Below, piece by piece: positions 6,927 through 15,541 of a DNA stretch of 64,000 bases. The position numbers and the translations under genes are program-made. The notes under the pieces were generated by a model. It did no database searches. It was not told the origin of the DNA and worked only from the letters and a program-made list of their open reading frames with translations. Position 1 is the first letter of the stretch. Every line of letters starts with the position of its first letter. The DNA comes from Oscillibacter sp. (GTDB lineage Bacteria; Bacillota; Clostridia; Oscillospirales; Oscillospiraceae), in contig JAFSRH010000016.1 in the NCBI GenBank assembly GCA_017446225.1, positions 1-64,000 of the forward strand, in the 5' to 3' direction.

Positions 6927-8936
6927 ATGAAAGCGTTAATCTTAAATTCCGGCATGGGAAGACGGATGGGTCTCCTCACTTCGGAACACCCTAAATGTAT
7001 GACGGAGATTTCGTTGAATGATACCATCCTTTCACGACAACTCCGCGCTCTGGCGGACGTGGGAATTAAGGAAGTAGTTATGACTACTGGTTTGTTCGGC
7101 TCGATACTGGTGAACTACTGTCAAAGCCTTGATCTCCCCCTTCAAATTACGTTTGTCAATAACCCTCAATACAGAAAAACGAATTACATTTACAGCATTT
7201 ACTGCGCAAGGCAGTATCTGGATGACGATATTCTCTTGTTGCACGGGGATATTGTCTTTGAGAATGAAGTCCTTGACCGTGTGATGGCGTTCCCGTATTC
7301 TTGTATGCCCGTATCCTCCACGCTTCCGCTCCCGGAGAAAGATTTCAAGGCGGTAGTTCAGGACGGCATGGTGCTGAAAGTGGGCGTTGACTTTTTCAAT
7401 GACGCGATGGCAACGCAGGCCATGTACAAAATGCGTGCGAAGGACTGGAAACTCTGGTTGGAGAAAATTTCTGATTTTTGCGAGGCGGGCAATGTAAACG
7501 TTTACGCGGAAGACGCGCTCAACGTGTTGGACGGGGCGGCCTGCATTCATGCGCTGGACATTGAAAATCTTCTGTGCGCGGAGATTGACAACGCAGAAGA
7601 TTTGGCAATTGTCCGCTCCAAATGGAATGAAGTGGAATCCCGTCGGGTTTATATGTGCTTTTCCACGGATATTATCCACGGCGGTCATATCAATATTATC
7701 AAAAAGGCGCAACGTCTGGGCAAGTTGATTGTTGGCGTCTTATCCGATGAGGCGGTGGCGTCCTATAAAAGACTGCCTCTGACACCTGCGTCCGAACGAA
7801 AGGTGATGTTTGAGAACATCAGCGGCGTATACAAAGTTGTGCAGCAAAACTCTCTTTCGTACCGGGAAATTTTAAGCCGCCTTCATCCTGATATTGTGGT
7901 TCATGGGGATGACTGGATTGTCGGCTTTCAACGCCCCATACGCAATGAGGTCACTTCTATTCTGGCTTCTTACGGCGGCAGATTAGTGGAGTATCCTTAC
8001 TCCAAAGATGATAAGTATCGGGAGATTGAAAGTCGAACCCGCGCCGAGTTGGCTATGCCGGACATCCGGCGCGGACGCTTGAAGAGAGTGTTAGACACTA
8101 AAGGTTTTGTCACGGTAATGGAGGCGCACGATGGTCTGACGGGACTTGTTGTGGAGAATACCATCGTATATGAAAACGGAGGCTCAAAGCAGTACGATGC
8201 CATGTGGCTTTCTTCACTTTGTGATTCCACCGCTAAGGGCAAGCCGGATATTGAACTGGTAGATATGACCTCTCGCTTTCGTACCATTGAGGATATTATG
8301 GAAGTTACGACAAAGCCGATTATCTTCGATTGCGACACGGGCGGTAAAATTGAACACTTTATCTATACGGTTCGCTCTCTGGAACGAATGGGCGTTTCCA
8401 TGGCGATTATCGAGGATAAGACCGGGCTGAAGAAAAATTCTCTTTTTGGCACGGAAGTGAAACAGACCCAAGACACGATAGAACACTTTCGGGAAAAAAT
8501 TCAGGCGGGAAAACGGGCGCAAAGAACAAAAGAATTTATGATTTGCGCCAGAATTGAAAGCCTGATTTTAGAACGCGGTATGTCGGACGCCCTGGAGAGA
8601 GCCTTCGCCTTTACAGACGCCGGAGCGGACGCAATTATGATTCATAGCAGAAAGAAAAGTCCGGACGAGATTCTTTCTTTCATCAGGCAGTTTCGCCGCC
8701 AGGATACGACAACGCCTCTGGTTCTTGTGCCGACATCCTTCAACTCCGTCAGAGAAGAGGAGTGGAAAGATACGGGCGCAAATATCATTATCTACGCTAA
8801 CCAGCTAATGAGGGCAGCCGTCCCCGCAATTCAGAACGTGGCTAAAAGTATCCTGGAAAATCACAGGGCGGAAGAATGCGAACCGATGCTGATGCCTTTC
8901 TCTGACATCATCCGTTTGATTCCGCCGGAGGTATGA
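6927..8936 (+). CDS. Three-domain phosphonate enzyme: LicC-like NTP transferase, TagD-like cytidylyltransferase, PEP mutase
   Basis: A 669-residue fusion. Residues 1-230 are a LicC-like nucleotidyltransferase: ALILNSGMGRRMG at 3-15, PK.M, LLHGDIVFE and EIDNAEDLAIV. Residues 240-370 are a HIGH-class cytidylyltransferase-like domain with STDIIHGGH (H251-GG-H254), as in TagD-type enzymes. Residues 380-640 are PEP mutase, shown by the diagnostic EDKTGLKKNS at 496-505, which separates true mutases from isocitrate-lyase relatives. PEP mutase forms the C-P bond (PEP to phosphonopyruvate). The nucleotidyltransferases would activate a downstream phosphonate as a CMP ester. ATG 6927 follows TAGGAGAG. 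The stop overlaps the next gene's first ATG. Two nucleotidyltransferase types in one chain is the odd feature; which one is active is unknown. Confidence 0.88.
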   Translation: MKALILNSGMGRRMGLLTSEHPKCMTEISLNDTILSRQLRALADVGIKEVVMTTGLFGSILVNYCQSLDLPLQITFVNNPQYRKTNYIYSIYCARQYLDDDILLLHGDIVFENEVLDRVMAFPYSCMPVSSTLPLPEKDFKAVVQDGMVLKVGVDFFNDAMATQAMYKMRAKDWKLWLEKISDFCEAGNVNVYAEDALNVLDGAACIHALDIENLLCAEIDNAEDLAIVRSKWNEVESRRVYMCFSTDIIHGGHINIIKKAQRLGKLIVGVLSDEAVASYKRLPLTPASERKVMFENISGVYKVVQQNSLSYREILSRLHPDIVVHGDDWIVGFQRPIRNEVTSILASYGGRLVEYPYSKDDKYREIESRTRAELAMPDIRRGRLKRVLDTKGFVTVMEAHDGLTGLVVENTIVYENGGSKQYDAMWLSSLCDSTAKGKPDIELVDMTSRFRTIEDIMEVTTKPIIFDCDTGGKIEHFIYTVRSLERMGVSMAIIEDKTGLKKNSLFGTEVKQTQDTIEHFREKIQAGKRAQRTKEFMICARIESLILERGMSDALERAFAFTDAGADAIMIHSRKKSPDEILSFIRQFRRQDTTTPLVLVPTSFNSVREEEWKDTGANIIIYANQLMRAAVPAIQNVAKSILENHRAEECEPMLMPFSDIIRLIPPEV

Positions 8937-8941
8937 CGCCT

Positions 8942-10036
8942 ATGGAGCAGAAAATACTCACTTCCGCTCATCATTATCAGCAAGTCGCCGAGTGGGCGGC
9001 GGGGAAAAAAATCCTTTTGGTGAACCGCACTTCTCTTGAACATCATACGAAACTCAATCGTCTGATGAAGTCTTTGCACATTGTCCGCTTTCAGGATTTT
9101 CAGCCCAATCCCTTGTACGAATCCGTCAAGGCGGGGCTGGCGCTCTTTCGCCGGGAGAGATGTAATGCTATCATTTCTGTCGGGGGCGGGTCGGCAATGG
9201 ATGTAGCGAAATGTATCAAGCTGTTCAGCGGCATGGAAGATTCGGCAGGCTATTTGGAGCAGCCTATTTTCCCCAACGCAATCCCCTTTTTAAGTGTTCC
9301 AACGACAGCCGGTTCCGGTTCAGAGGCAACGCGGTATGCGGTGGTTTATCATCAAGGCCAGAAGCAGTCCGTAAGCAGCGAATTTTGTATGCCGGATGCG
9401 GTTTTGCTGGACCCAACGTTATTGGATTCCCTCTCACTCTATCAGAGAAAAGCAACCATGATGGACGCTTTTTCTCACGCGCTGGAATCTTTTTGGTCGG
9501 TCAACAGTACGGAGGAGAGCGGAGAATATAGCCGTCAAGCTATGGAACTTCTTCTGAAAAACGCACGGGGATACCTTGAGAATATGCGGGAAGGCAACGC
9601 AGGAATGTTGCTGGCCGCGCACAGTGCAGGGAAAGCGATTAACATCACCCAGACCACAGCCGGTCACGCGATGTGTTATAAGATTACCAGTTTGTTCGGA
9701 TGTTCCCATGGACACGCGGCTATTCTCTGCAATCGGGTGTTGTTTCCCTGGATGCTGTCGCATATGGACAGGTGCGTTGACCCCAGAGGCGAGGAATATC
9801 TGAAAAGCGTCTTTCAACGGATTGCCGTATCTATGAACTGCGGGACGCCTGAAGAAGCGTGTCAAAAGATGGAGGAACTGTTTCAGAGTCTTTTTTTGGA
9901 CATTCCATCAGCGACCCGCGCCCAGTTTGACGAGTTGAAAACAAGCGTCAATCCCGTCCGACTGAAAAATCATCCCATTCGACTGGACGGCGATACCATT
10001 GACGAGCTGTATCATATTATATTGAGGTCATTATGA
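8942..10036 (+). CDS. Iron-type alcohol dehydrogenase, probable phosphonoacetaldehyde reductase
   Basis: A 364-residue group III alcohol dehydrogenase. The NAD(P) site reads IISVGGGSAMDVAKCI, followed by the family segment VPTTAGSGSEATRYAV. Metal-binding histidines lie in DAFSHALES and in the TTAGHAMCY...GCSHGHA region. Sitting between PEP mutase and phosphonopyruvate decarboxylase, it most likely reduces phosphonoacetaldehyde to 2-hydroxyethylphosphonate, as related dehydrogenases do in known phosphonate pathways. ATG 8942 lies ten bases after GGAGG (8927-8931). ATG 8933, which overlaps the upstream stop, is only one base from that site and less likely. The 3' end overlaps the decarboxylase start as ATGA (10033-10036). 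Confidence 0.82.
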   Translation: MEQKILTSAHHYQQVAEWAAGKKILLVNRTSLEHHTKLNRLMKSLHIVRFQDFQPNPLYESVKAGLALFRRERCNAIISVGGGSAMDVAKCIKLFSGMEDSAGYLEQPIFPNAIPFLSVPTTAGSGSEATRYAVVYHQGQKQSVSSEFCMPDAVLLDPTLLDSLSLYQRKATMMDAFSHALESFWSVNSTEESGEYSRQAMELLLKNARGYLENMREGNAGMLLAAHSAGKAINITQTTAGHAMCYKITSLFGCSHGHAAILCNRVLFPWMLSHMDRCVDPRGEEYLKSVFQRIAVSMNCGTPEEACQKMEELFQSLFLDIPSATRAQFDELKTSVNPVRLKNHPIRLDGDTIDELYHIILRSL

Positions 10037-11157
10037 TTGTTGAAAAATTGGTGGAGATTATCGGCTCCAATTTCTATACGGGCGTTCCGGATTCTCATCT
10101 GAAGCCGTTGTGCGATTATCTGATGAACGCCTACGGAATTCATCCGAAACATCACCTCATCGCCGCTAATGAGGGAAATTGCGTTGCGCTGGCGGCGGGC
10201 TATCATCTGGCGACCGGAAAAATTCCTGTCGTCTACCTGCAAAACAGCGGGGAGGGAAACATTATCAACCCCGTTGCCTCTCTTTTGCATGAGAAGGTTT
10301 ACGCGATTCCCATGATATTTATTATCGGATGGCGGGGAGAACCGGGTGTATCCGATGAGCCACAGCATATTTTTCAGGGTGAAGTGACGCTCAGACTTCT
10401 GGAAGATATGGGAATTTCTTCATACGTCATAGGGAAAGATACCGCGGAAGCCCAGCTTTCCGCGAAGATGACAGAGTTTCGGGAACAGCTTTCTGCGGGA
10501 AGAAGCGTTGCCTTTGTCATTCGGAAAAACAGCCTCACCTATGACCAAAAAGCAACGTACGGTAATGGAAACGAGTTGACCCGTGAAGAGATTATTCATC
10601 GCGTGGTATCCGTTTCCGGCGAAGACCCCATTATTTCCACCACGGGAAAGGCAAGCCGGGAATTGTTTGAAATCCGTGAAGCCAATCGGCAGGGGCATCA
10701 ATATGATTTTCTGACAGTCGGCTCCATGGGACACAACAGTTCTATCGCCTTAGGCGTGGCCCTGCAAAAGCCGGACAGCCGGATATGGTGCATAGATGGC
10801 GATGGCGCGGCGCTCATGCACATGGGCGCAATGGCCGTTATTGGCGCGAACGCTCCCGAAAACCTCATCCATGTTGTCATCAATAACGGCGCCCATGAGA
10901 CAGTGGGCGGTATGCCGACAGTGGCGAATCAAATTAACTTTGTGTCCATTGCAAAGGCTTGCGGCTACATGCGAGCCGTATGCGCACACAATGCCGCTGA
11001 ACTGGACAGGGAACTGCATGCGGCAAAAGCGGCGCGGGGATTGTTTTTCCTTGAGGTCAAATGCGGGATTGGAGCGAGGGAGAATCTGGGCAGACCCACA
11101 ACGTCCGCCTTAGACAATAAGAGGGCGTTTGAACGCTACCTCAAAACGATTCGATAG
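10033..11157 (+). CDS. Phosphonopyruvate decarboxylase
   Basis: A 374-residue single-chain thiamine diphosphate enzyme of the phosphonopyruvate/sulfopyruvate decarboxylase group. The N-terminal pyrimidine-binding half has FYTGVPDSHLKPLCDYL and AANEGNCVALAAGYHLATG; the glutamate in AANEGN is the expected cofactor-activating residue. The C-terminal half has GSMGHNSSIALGVAL and the ThDP motif starting IDGDGAALMHMG and ending NNGAHETVGG. It drives the thermodynamically uphill PEP mutase step by decarboxylating phosphonopyruvate to phosphonoacetaldehyde. The start at ATG 10033 overlaps the dehydrogenase stop. Sulfopyruvate as substrate is the main alternative, but the adjacent PEP mutase argues against it. 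Confidence 0.88.
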   Translation: MIVEKLVEIIGSNFYTGVPDSHLKPLCDYLMNAYGIHPKHHLIAANEGNCVALAAGYHLATGKIPVVYLQNSGEGNIINPVASLLHEKVYAIPMIFIIGWRGEPGVSDEPQHIFQGEVTLRLLEDMGISSYVIGKDTAEAQLSAKMTEFREQLSAGRSVAFVIRKNSLTYDQKATYGNGNELTREEIIHRVVSVSGEDPIISTTGKASRELFEIREANRQGHQYDFLTVGSMGHNSSIALGVALQKPDSRIWCIDGDGAALMHMGAMAVIGANAPENLIHVVINNGAHETVGGMPTVANQINFVSIAKACGYMRAVCAHNAAELDRELHAAKAARGLFFLEVKCGIGARENLGRPTTSALDNKRAFERYLKTIR

Positions 11158-11176
11158 AAAGCGAGGAGGATTGACG

Positions 11177-12241
11177 TTGAAAGCGAAGCAGAACGCCAAG
11201 ACAGATGCCTTGACATGGATTGTTACTGGCGGCGCCGGATTTATCGGAGCGAACTTCATTTTCTATATGATGGAGAACTACCCAGACGAACGGGTCGTCT
11301 GTCTGGACAAGCTCACCTATGCGGGGAATCTCTCAACGCTGAAATCCGTCATGGAGAAACCTAATTTTCGCTTTGCATACCTGGATATTTGCGACCGGGA
11401 GGGCGTCCGGCGCTTATTCGCGGAGGAGAGGCCGGACATCGTGGTAAACTTCGCGGCGGAAAGCCACGTGGACCGGAGCATTGAAACGCCGGATGTGTTT
11501 CTGAATACCAACATTCTGGGAACTTCCACGCTGATAGACGCCTGCCGGGAATTTGGCATATCTCGGTTTCATCAGGTTTCCACGGATGAGGTCTACGGCG
11601 ATTTGCCCTTGGACAGACCCGACCTGTTTTTTACGGAAGAGACGCCCCTGCATACCAGCAGCCCCTACAGCGCATCGAAAGCGGGTGCGGATTTGCTTGT
11701 CATGGCCTATCATCGCACTTACGGCCTGCCGGTGACTATCTCCCGCTGTTCTAACAATTACGGGCCGTTCCATTTCCCCGAAAAACTCATTCCGCTTATG
11801 ATTATCAATGCCTTGCACGATAAGCCCTTGCCCGTGTATGGAGAAGGCGTGAACGTCCGTGACTGGCTGTATGTGGAGGACCACTGCCGAGCCATTGATT
11901 TCATTGTCCGCCACGGCAGAGTGGGGGAGGTTTACAATGTAGGCGGTCACAATGAGCGGCGGAATATCGACATTGTGCGTTCCATCTGTCGGGAGCTAGG
12001 CAAACCGGAAAACCTGATTACTCACGTAACTGACCGCAAAGGTCATGATATGCGCTACGCGATTGACCCGTCAAAAATTCAACGGGAGCTTGGCTGGCTT
12101 CCGAAGACAAATTTTGAAGACGGCCTCAAGAAAACCATTCGCTGGTACTTAGAGCATGAGCGCTGGTGGAAAGAGATTATCAGCGGCGAATATCGGAATT
12201 ACTACGAGAAAATGTACGGCAGCCGAAAGGTGATTTCATGA
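11177..12241 (+). CDS. rfbB: dTDP-glucose 4,6-dehydratase
   Basis: A 354-residue extended short-chain dehydrogenase catalysing the second step of dTDP-L-rhamnose synthesis. It has the NAD motif VTGGAGFIGANF, the LDKLTYAGN stretch specific to RfbB, FAAESHVDRSI, the catalytic DEVYGD region and YSASKAGAD (YxxxK). YGPFHFPEKLIPLMI and the NVRDWLYVEDHC segment are also typical. No ATG fits the N-terminus; TTG 11177 lies seven bases after AGGAGG (11164-11169) and is the best start. It follows the decarboxylase by 19 bases and overlaps rfbD as ATGA (12238-12241). Confidence 0.93.
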   Translation: MKAKQNAKTDALTWIVTGGAGFIGANFIFYMMENYPDERVVCLDKLTYAGNLSTLKSVMEKPNFRFAYLDICDREGVRRLFAEERPDIVVNFAAESHVDRSIETPDVFLNTNILGTSTLIDACREFGISRFHQVSTDEVYGDLPLDRPDLFFTEETPLHTSSPYSASKAGADLLVMAYHRTYGLPVTISRCSNNYGPFHFPEKLIPLMIINALHDKPLPVYGEGVNVRDWLYVEDHCRAIDFIVRHGRVGEVYNVGGHNERRNIDIVRSICRELGKPENLITHVTDRKGHDMRYAIDPSKIQRELGWLPKTNFEDGLKKTIRWYLEHERWWKEIISGEYRNYYEKMYGSRKVIS

Positions 12242-13173
12242 AAGCATTGGTGACGGGCGTCAACGGACAACTGGGTCATGATGTGATGAACGAATTGGCC
12301 AAACGTGGCTATGACGGCATTGGCGTGGGGCGTCAGGTGTCCTATGCTGGCGTGCGCGATGGAACTCCCGTATGTTCCATGCCCTACGCCCAGATGGATA
12401 TTACTGATGTCGGCGCCACGGCTCGCGTCATACGGGATACGCATCCTGATACGGTCATCCATTGCGCCGCGTGGACGGCGGTGGATTCGGCGGAGGACAG
12501 CGACAAATCCACCGCCGTATGGGCCGCTAACGCACGCGGAACCCGCTACATTGCGGAGGCGTGCAGAGACATTGACTGTAAAATGACCTACATCAGCACA
12601 GATTACGTCTTTGGTGGACAAGGAACGCGCCCTTGGGAACCAGACGATGCGAATTATAAGCCGTTGAATGTGTACGGACAGACAAAGTTGGCCGGGGAAC
12701 AGGCTGTTTCCCGCACGCTGACCAAATTTTTCATTGTTCGGATTGCATGGGTATTCGGCACAAATGGAAACAATTTTGTAAAAACTATGCTGAAAGTGGG
12801 AAAAACGCACAATACTGTGCGCGTTGTCAACGACCAAATCGGGACACCCACCTACACGGTTGACTTGGCGCGGTTGCTCGTAGACATGAACGAGACGGAA
12901 AAATACGGCTACTATCACGCAACGAACTCTGAGACGGAACCGGACGGCTATATCTCTTGGTATGATTTCGCTCGGGAAATTTATCGTCAGGCGGGATACT
13001 CCGTCAAAGTTGTTCCTGTGACGACAGTCGAATATGGGCTTTCAAAAGCGGCGCGCCCCTTGAACAGTCGTTTGGACAAACGCAAGCTGATTGAAAACGG
13101 CTTCCAACCCTTGCCGCCGTGGCCGGATGCGCTGGCGCGATTTCTTCAAGGAAATCGTGGAAGTCTTGGATGA
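12238..13173 (+). CDS. rfbD: dTDP-4-dehydrorhamnose reductase
   Basis: A 311-residue short-chain dehydrogenase performing the last, NAD(P)H-dependent step of dTDP-L-rhamnose synthesis. The N-terminal nucleotide motif is VTGVNGQLGHDV. CAAWTAVDSAEDS is the family's substrate-side segment. YISTDYVFGG precedes the catalytic YGQTK. VVNDQIGTPTYTVDLA is a strong RfbD signature. It is slightly longer than many RfbD proteins because of an insert around residues 30-45. ATG 12238 follows AAAGGTGA and overlaps the rfbB stop. Confidence 0.93.
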   Translation: MKALVTGVNGQLGHDVMNELAKRGYDGIGVGRQVSYAGVRDGTPVCSMPYAQMDITDVGATARVIRDTHPDTVIHCAAWTAVDSAEDSDKSTAVWAANARGTRYIAEACRDIDCKMTYISTDYVFGGQGTRPWEPDDANYKPLNVYGQTKLAGEQAVSRTLTKFFIVRIAWVFGTNGNNFVKTMLKVGKTHNTVRVVNDQIGTPTYTVDLARLLVDMNETEKYGYYHATNSETEPDGYISWYDFAREIYRQAGYSVKVVPVTTVEYGLSKAARPLNSRLDKRKLIENGFQPLPPWPDALARFLQGNRGSLG

Positions 13174-13805
13174 AACGAAGGGAGCGATGGAATTTGGGAC
13201 AGATTCAAGTGGAAAAAGATGTGGGCGGCATTTCAGGACTTTGCGTCATTGCGCCCGTTATCTATGGCGACAAGCGGGGATATTTTACCGAAACTTGGAA
13301 TAAAAACGACCTGCTGAAGGTGGGCTTGGACTTCCATTTTGTTCAGGACAATCAAAGCGGGAGCGTGAAGGGTGTCTTGCGGGGGTTGCATTTTCAGAAG
13401 CATTATCCGCAAGCGAAATTAGTGCGCGTCATTCGGGGGGCGGTGTTTGACGTAGCAGTGGATATTCGCCATGGAAGCGCAACGTGGGGCGCATGGCATG
13501 GAGAATTGCTGACCGAAGAGAACCGACATCAGTTTTTGATTCCGAGAGGATTCGCCCACGGCTTCCTTGTTCTTTCGGATAGGGCGGAGTTTTGCTATAA
13601 ATGCGACAACTTCTATCACGCCGAAGACGAAGGAGGTCTTGCTTGGAACGACCCCGACATCCGCATTCAATGGCCGGAAGTCGTTCGCGTTTCTAACGGA
13701 GCGGCAGGAACATCTGGATACGCGCTTTCAGACGGAACGCCCTTGCTGCTCTCCGAAAAAGATAGTCAATGGCGCGGCCTGCGAGAAACGGACATTCCGC
13801 GCTAA
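13170..13805 (+). CDS. rfbC: dTDP-4-dehydrorhamnose 3,5-epimerase
   Basis: A cupin-fold epimerase acting between RfbB and RfbD. Family landmarks are DKRGYFTETW, QDNQSGSVKGVLRGLHFQ, AKLVRVIRGAVFDVAVDIR, and FLIPRGFAHGFLVL. Two starts compete. ATG 13170 overlaps the rfbD stop as ATGA, as elsewhere in this operon, but has a poor Shine-Dalgarno. TTG 13194, nine bases after AAGGGAG, gives an N-terminus closer to typical RfbC. The protein is 211 or 203 residues accordingly. Confidence 0.92.
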   Translation: MKRRERWNLGQIQVEKDVGGISGLCVIAPVIYGDKRGYFTETWNKNDLLKVGLDFHFVQDNQSGSVKGVLRGLHFQKHYPQAKLVRVIRGAVFDVAVDIRHGSATWGAWHGELLTEENRHQFLIPRGFAHGFLVLSDRAEFCYKCDNFYHAEDEGGLAWNDPDIRIQWPEVVRVSNGAAGTSGYALSDGTPLLLSEKDSQWRGLRETDIPR

Positions 13806-13908
13806 GCTGTAACATTGTGAAAACAACGTCAGTCAACCCACACGGACGGAAAACGGCGTGAAAATTAAGTCACCCGGAAGCCGTCAAAGCCGGAGAAGGA
13901 GCATAGCA

Positions 13909-14796
13909 ATGAAAGGAATCATTTTAGCCGGAGGTTCCGGAACAAGATTGTATCCCCTTACCACCGTAACTTCTAAACAGTTACTCCCGGTTTATGACAA
14001 GCCGATGATTTATTATCCTCTCAGCACTCTTATGCTGGCGGGTATCCGGGAGATTCTGATTATCAGTACGCCGGAAGATACCCCTCGGTTTGAGACCTTA
14101 TTAGGCAATGGAGACAGATTTGGAGTTTCCCTTTCGTATCAAATCCAGCCCAAGCCGGAAGGTCTTGCACAAGCGTTCCTTTTGGGCGAAGCCTTTTTGG
14201 AGGGAGACAGCGGTGCTATGGCACTTGGCGATAATATTTTCTATGGCAACGGATTGCGCAAACTGCTCCTTGCTGCTGTGGAAAACGCTGTCAGCCGCAG
14301 ACGCGCTACGGTATTCGGTTACTATGTAACGAATCCCGAATGCTTTGGTGTAGTCTCTTTTGATGAGACGGGAAAAGTGACCGACATTGAAGAAAAACCT
14401 GAACAACCCAAGTCAAATTACGCGGTGACAGGCTTGTATTTTTACCCGTCTGGCGTCAGCGACTACGCTAAAACCATCCAGCCATCTTCTCGCGGAGAAT
14501 TGGAGATTACATCTTTGAATGAACTCTATCTCAAAAAGGGGCTTTTAGATGTAAAACTTCTTGGGCGAGGATTCGCTTGGCTCGACACCGGAACCGTAGA
14601 GAATCTGTTAGACGCAGCGGACTTTATCCGTACGATTGAAAAGCGTCAGGGAATTATGATTTCGGCTCCAGAGGAAATCGCCCTTACAAATGGCTGGCTC
14701 TCTGCGGAACAGGTACGGGAATGCGCAGACACTTGCAAAAACAGTCAATATGGCAATCATTTACGCGCAATTATTAACCGGAAAATCTATTATTAG
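13909..14796 (+). CDS. rfbA: Glucose-1-phosphate thymidylyltransferase
   Basis: A 295-residue nucleotidyltransferase that makes dTDP-glucose, the first step of the rhamnose pathway. The signature is [16 protein letters not shown] at residues 3-18, followed by [29 protein letters not shown] for metal and substrate binding, [23 protein letters not shown], and [12 protein letters not shown] 13909 has AGAAGGAG upstream; the in-frame GTG 13858 lacks such a site. It is the last gene of the polysaccharide island and is separated from rfbC by about 100 bases. No clear terminator follows before the IS-derived element at 15009. Confidence 0.95.
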   Translation: MKGIILAGGSGTRLYPLTTVTSKQLLPVYDKPMIYYPLSTLMLAGIREILIISTPEDTPRFETLLGNGDRFGVSLSYQIQPKPEGLAQAFLLGEAFLEGDSGAMALGDNIFYGNGLRKLLLAAVENAVSRRRATVFGYYVTNPECFGVVSFDETGKVTDIEEKPEQPKSNYAVTGLYFYPSGVSDYAKTIQPSSRGELEITSLNELYLKKGLLDVKLLGRGFAWLDTGTVENLLDAADFIRTIEKRQGIMISAPEEIALTNGWLSAEQVRECADTCKNSQYGNHLRAIINRKIYY

Positions 14797-15037
14797 TCTT
14801 GTCAAGTCAATGATGATACAATTAGCGTTGTTTGAGCGCATTTGTAAACTCAATCTTTGACGATTGCTCAACGAATGTAATATTCATCCGCGTGAAAATT
14901 CTCCTTGCCAAAATACACCGTCTCCACGCTGTTCAAAACGCAAACATCGGCATTCCGTTTTTCCAATTCGGACTTCTGGAATTTTTACAATGCGGACAGG
15001 AATTTTACAGGGGCTGTCTCAAAACAGGAGAATCGAG

Positions 15038-15357
15038 TATCCGCCGAGGGTTCTTACGGAACTGTTGGTCTATGGGTATATGAACCGGAATTCCAGCAGT
15101 CGGGGAATGAAAAGAGCCTGCAAAGAAAACCTGAAGTACATGTTTTTACTGGACGGATATCCGCCGCCGGATCACAATACCATTGCGCGTTTCCGCTCGA
15201 AGCGTTTTCCACACGGAATGTCGGGCATCATGCGGTGGGTCGTGGGAGACTCATGGCCATTGCCTACAATATTCTGAAACTGTTCCATAAGATGAGTACG
15301 GGACGCTTGGGAACCTGTCTGGCCATCCCAACCGGTTTTTTAGAGGACAGCGCGTAA
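15038..15357 (+). pseudogene. IS1182 family transposase remnant
   Basis: Two fragments in different frames. From about 15038 to 15223 the translation reads YPPRVLTELLVYGYMNRNSS and continues to PPPDHNTIARFRSKRF, the conserved region of IS1182 transposases around the DHNTIxRFR motif. From about 15253 to 15330 another frame reads LMAIAYNILKLFHKM followed by STGRLGTCL, which matches the extreme C-terminus of the family. The whole catalytic centre between them is missing. The usual first 50 or so residues are also gone, since the conserved segment begins 12 bases inside the left terminal repeat. Confidence 0.72.
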
Positions 15358-15390
15358 TTCCCACGTCCGAAACAACGCAAATAGAATCCA

Positions 15391-15438
15391 CTACCAGAGA
15401 GGCTTTTCCGCCCCTCCGGTAGTTTTACGCTTTTTTTA
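15391..15438 (+). terminator. Possible rho-independent terminator inside the IS remnant
   Basis: CTACCAGAGAGG (15391-15402) can pair with CCCTCCGGTAG (15412-15422), with mismatches in the middle, followed by TTTTACGCTTTTTTT. It may be part of the original IS 3' end, or may now terminate transcripts coming from the polysaccharide cluster. Confidence 0.45.
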
Positions 15439-15541
15439 GAAGAAACTTCCCATCATTTCTGTTTTTGAGGGCTTTTCCGTCATTAGCCAGAAAATATCAG
15501 CGATTTTCCAATATTTTCCCGTTTTGAAACAGTCCCTTCCT

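Larger units (their letters stand above)
15009..15537 (+). mobile_element. Deleted IS1182-type element with terminal inverted repeats
   Basis: A 529-bp segment is bounded by AGGGGCTGTCTCAAAAC (15009-15025) and, on the opposite strand, AGGGACTGTTTCAAAAC (15521-15537). The two ends match at 15 of 17 positions. Inside are two disconnected pieces of an IS1182 transposase, so the element has lost most of its length and cannot move by itself. No obvious target-site duplication was seen in the flanks. It lies exactly between the AT-richer polysaccharide island and the GC-richer metY region. Confidence 0.75.

Noticed and set aside
14832..15083. Small frames after rfbA
   Set aside because: No ribosome-binding site or homology. 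The region from 14797 to 15008 seems to be non-coding flank before the IS-derived element.
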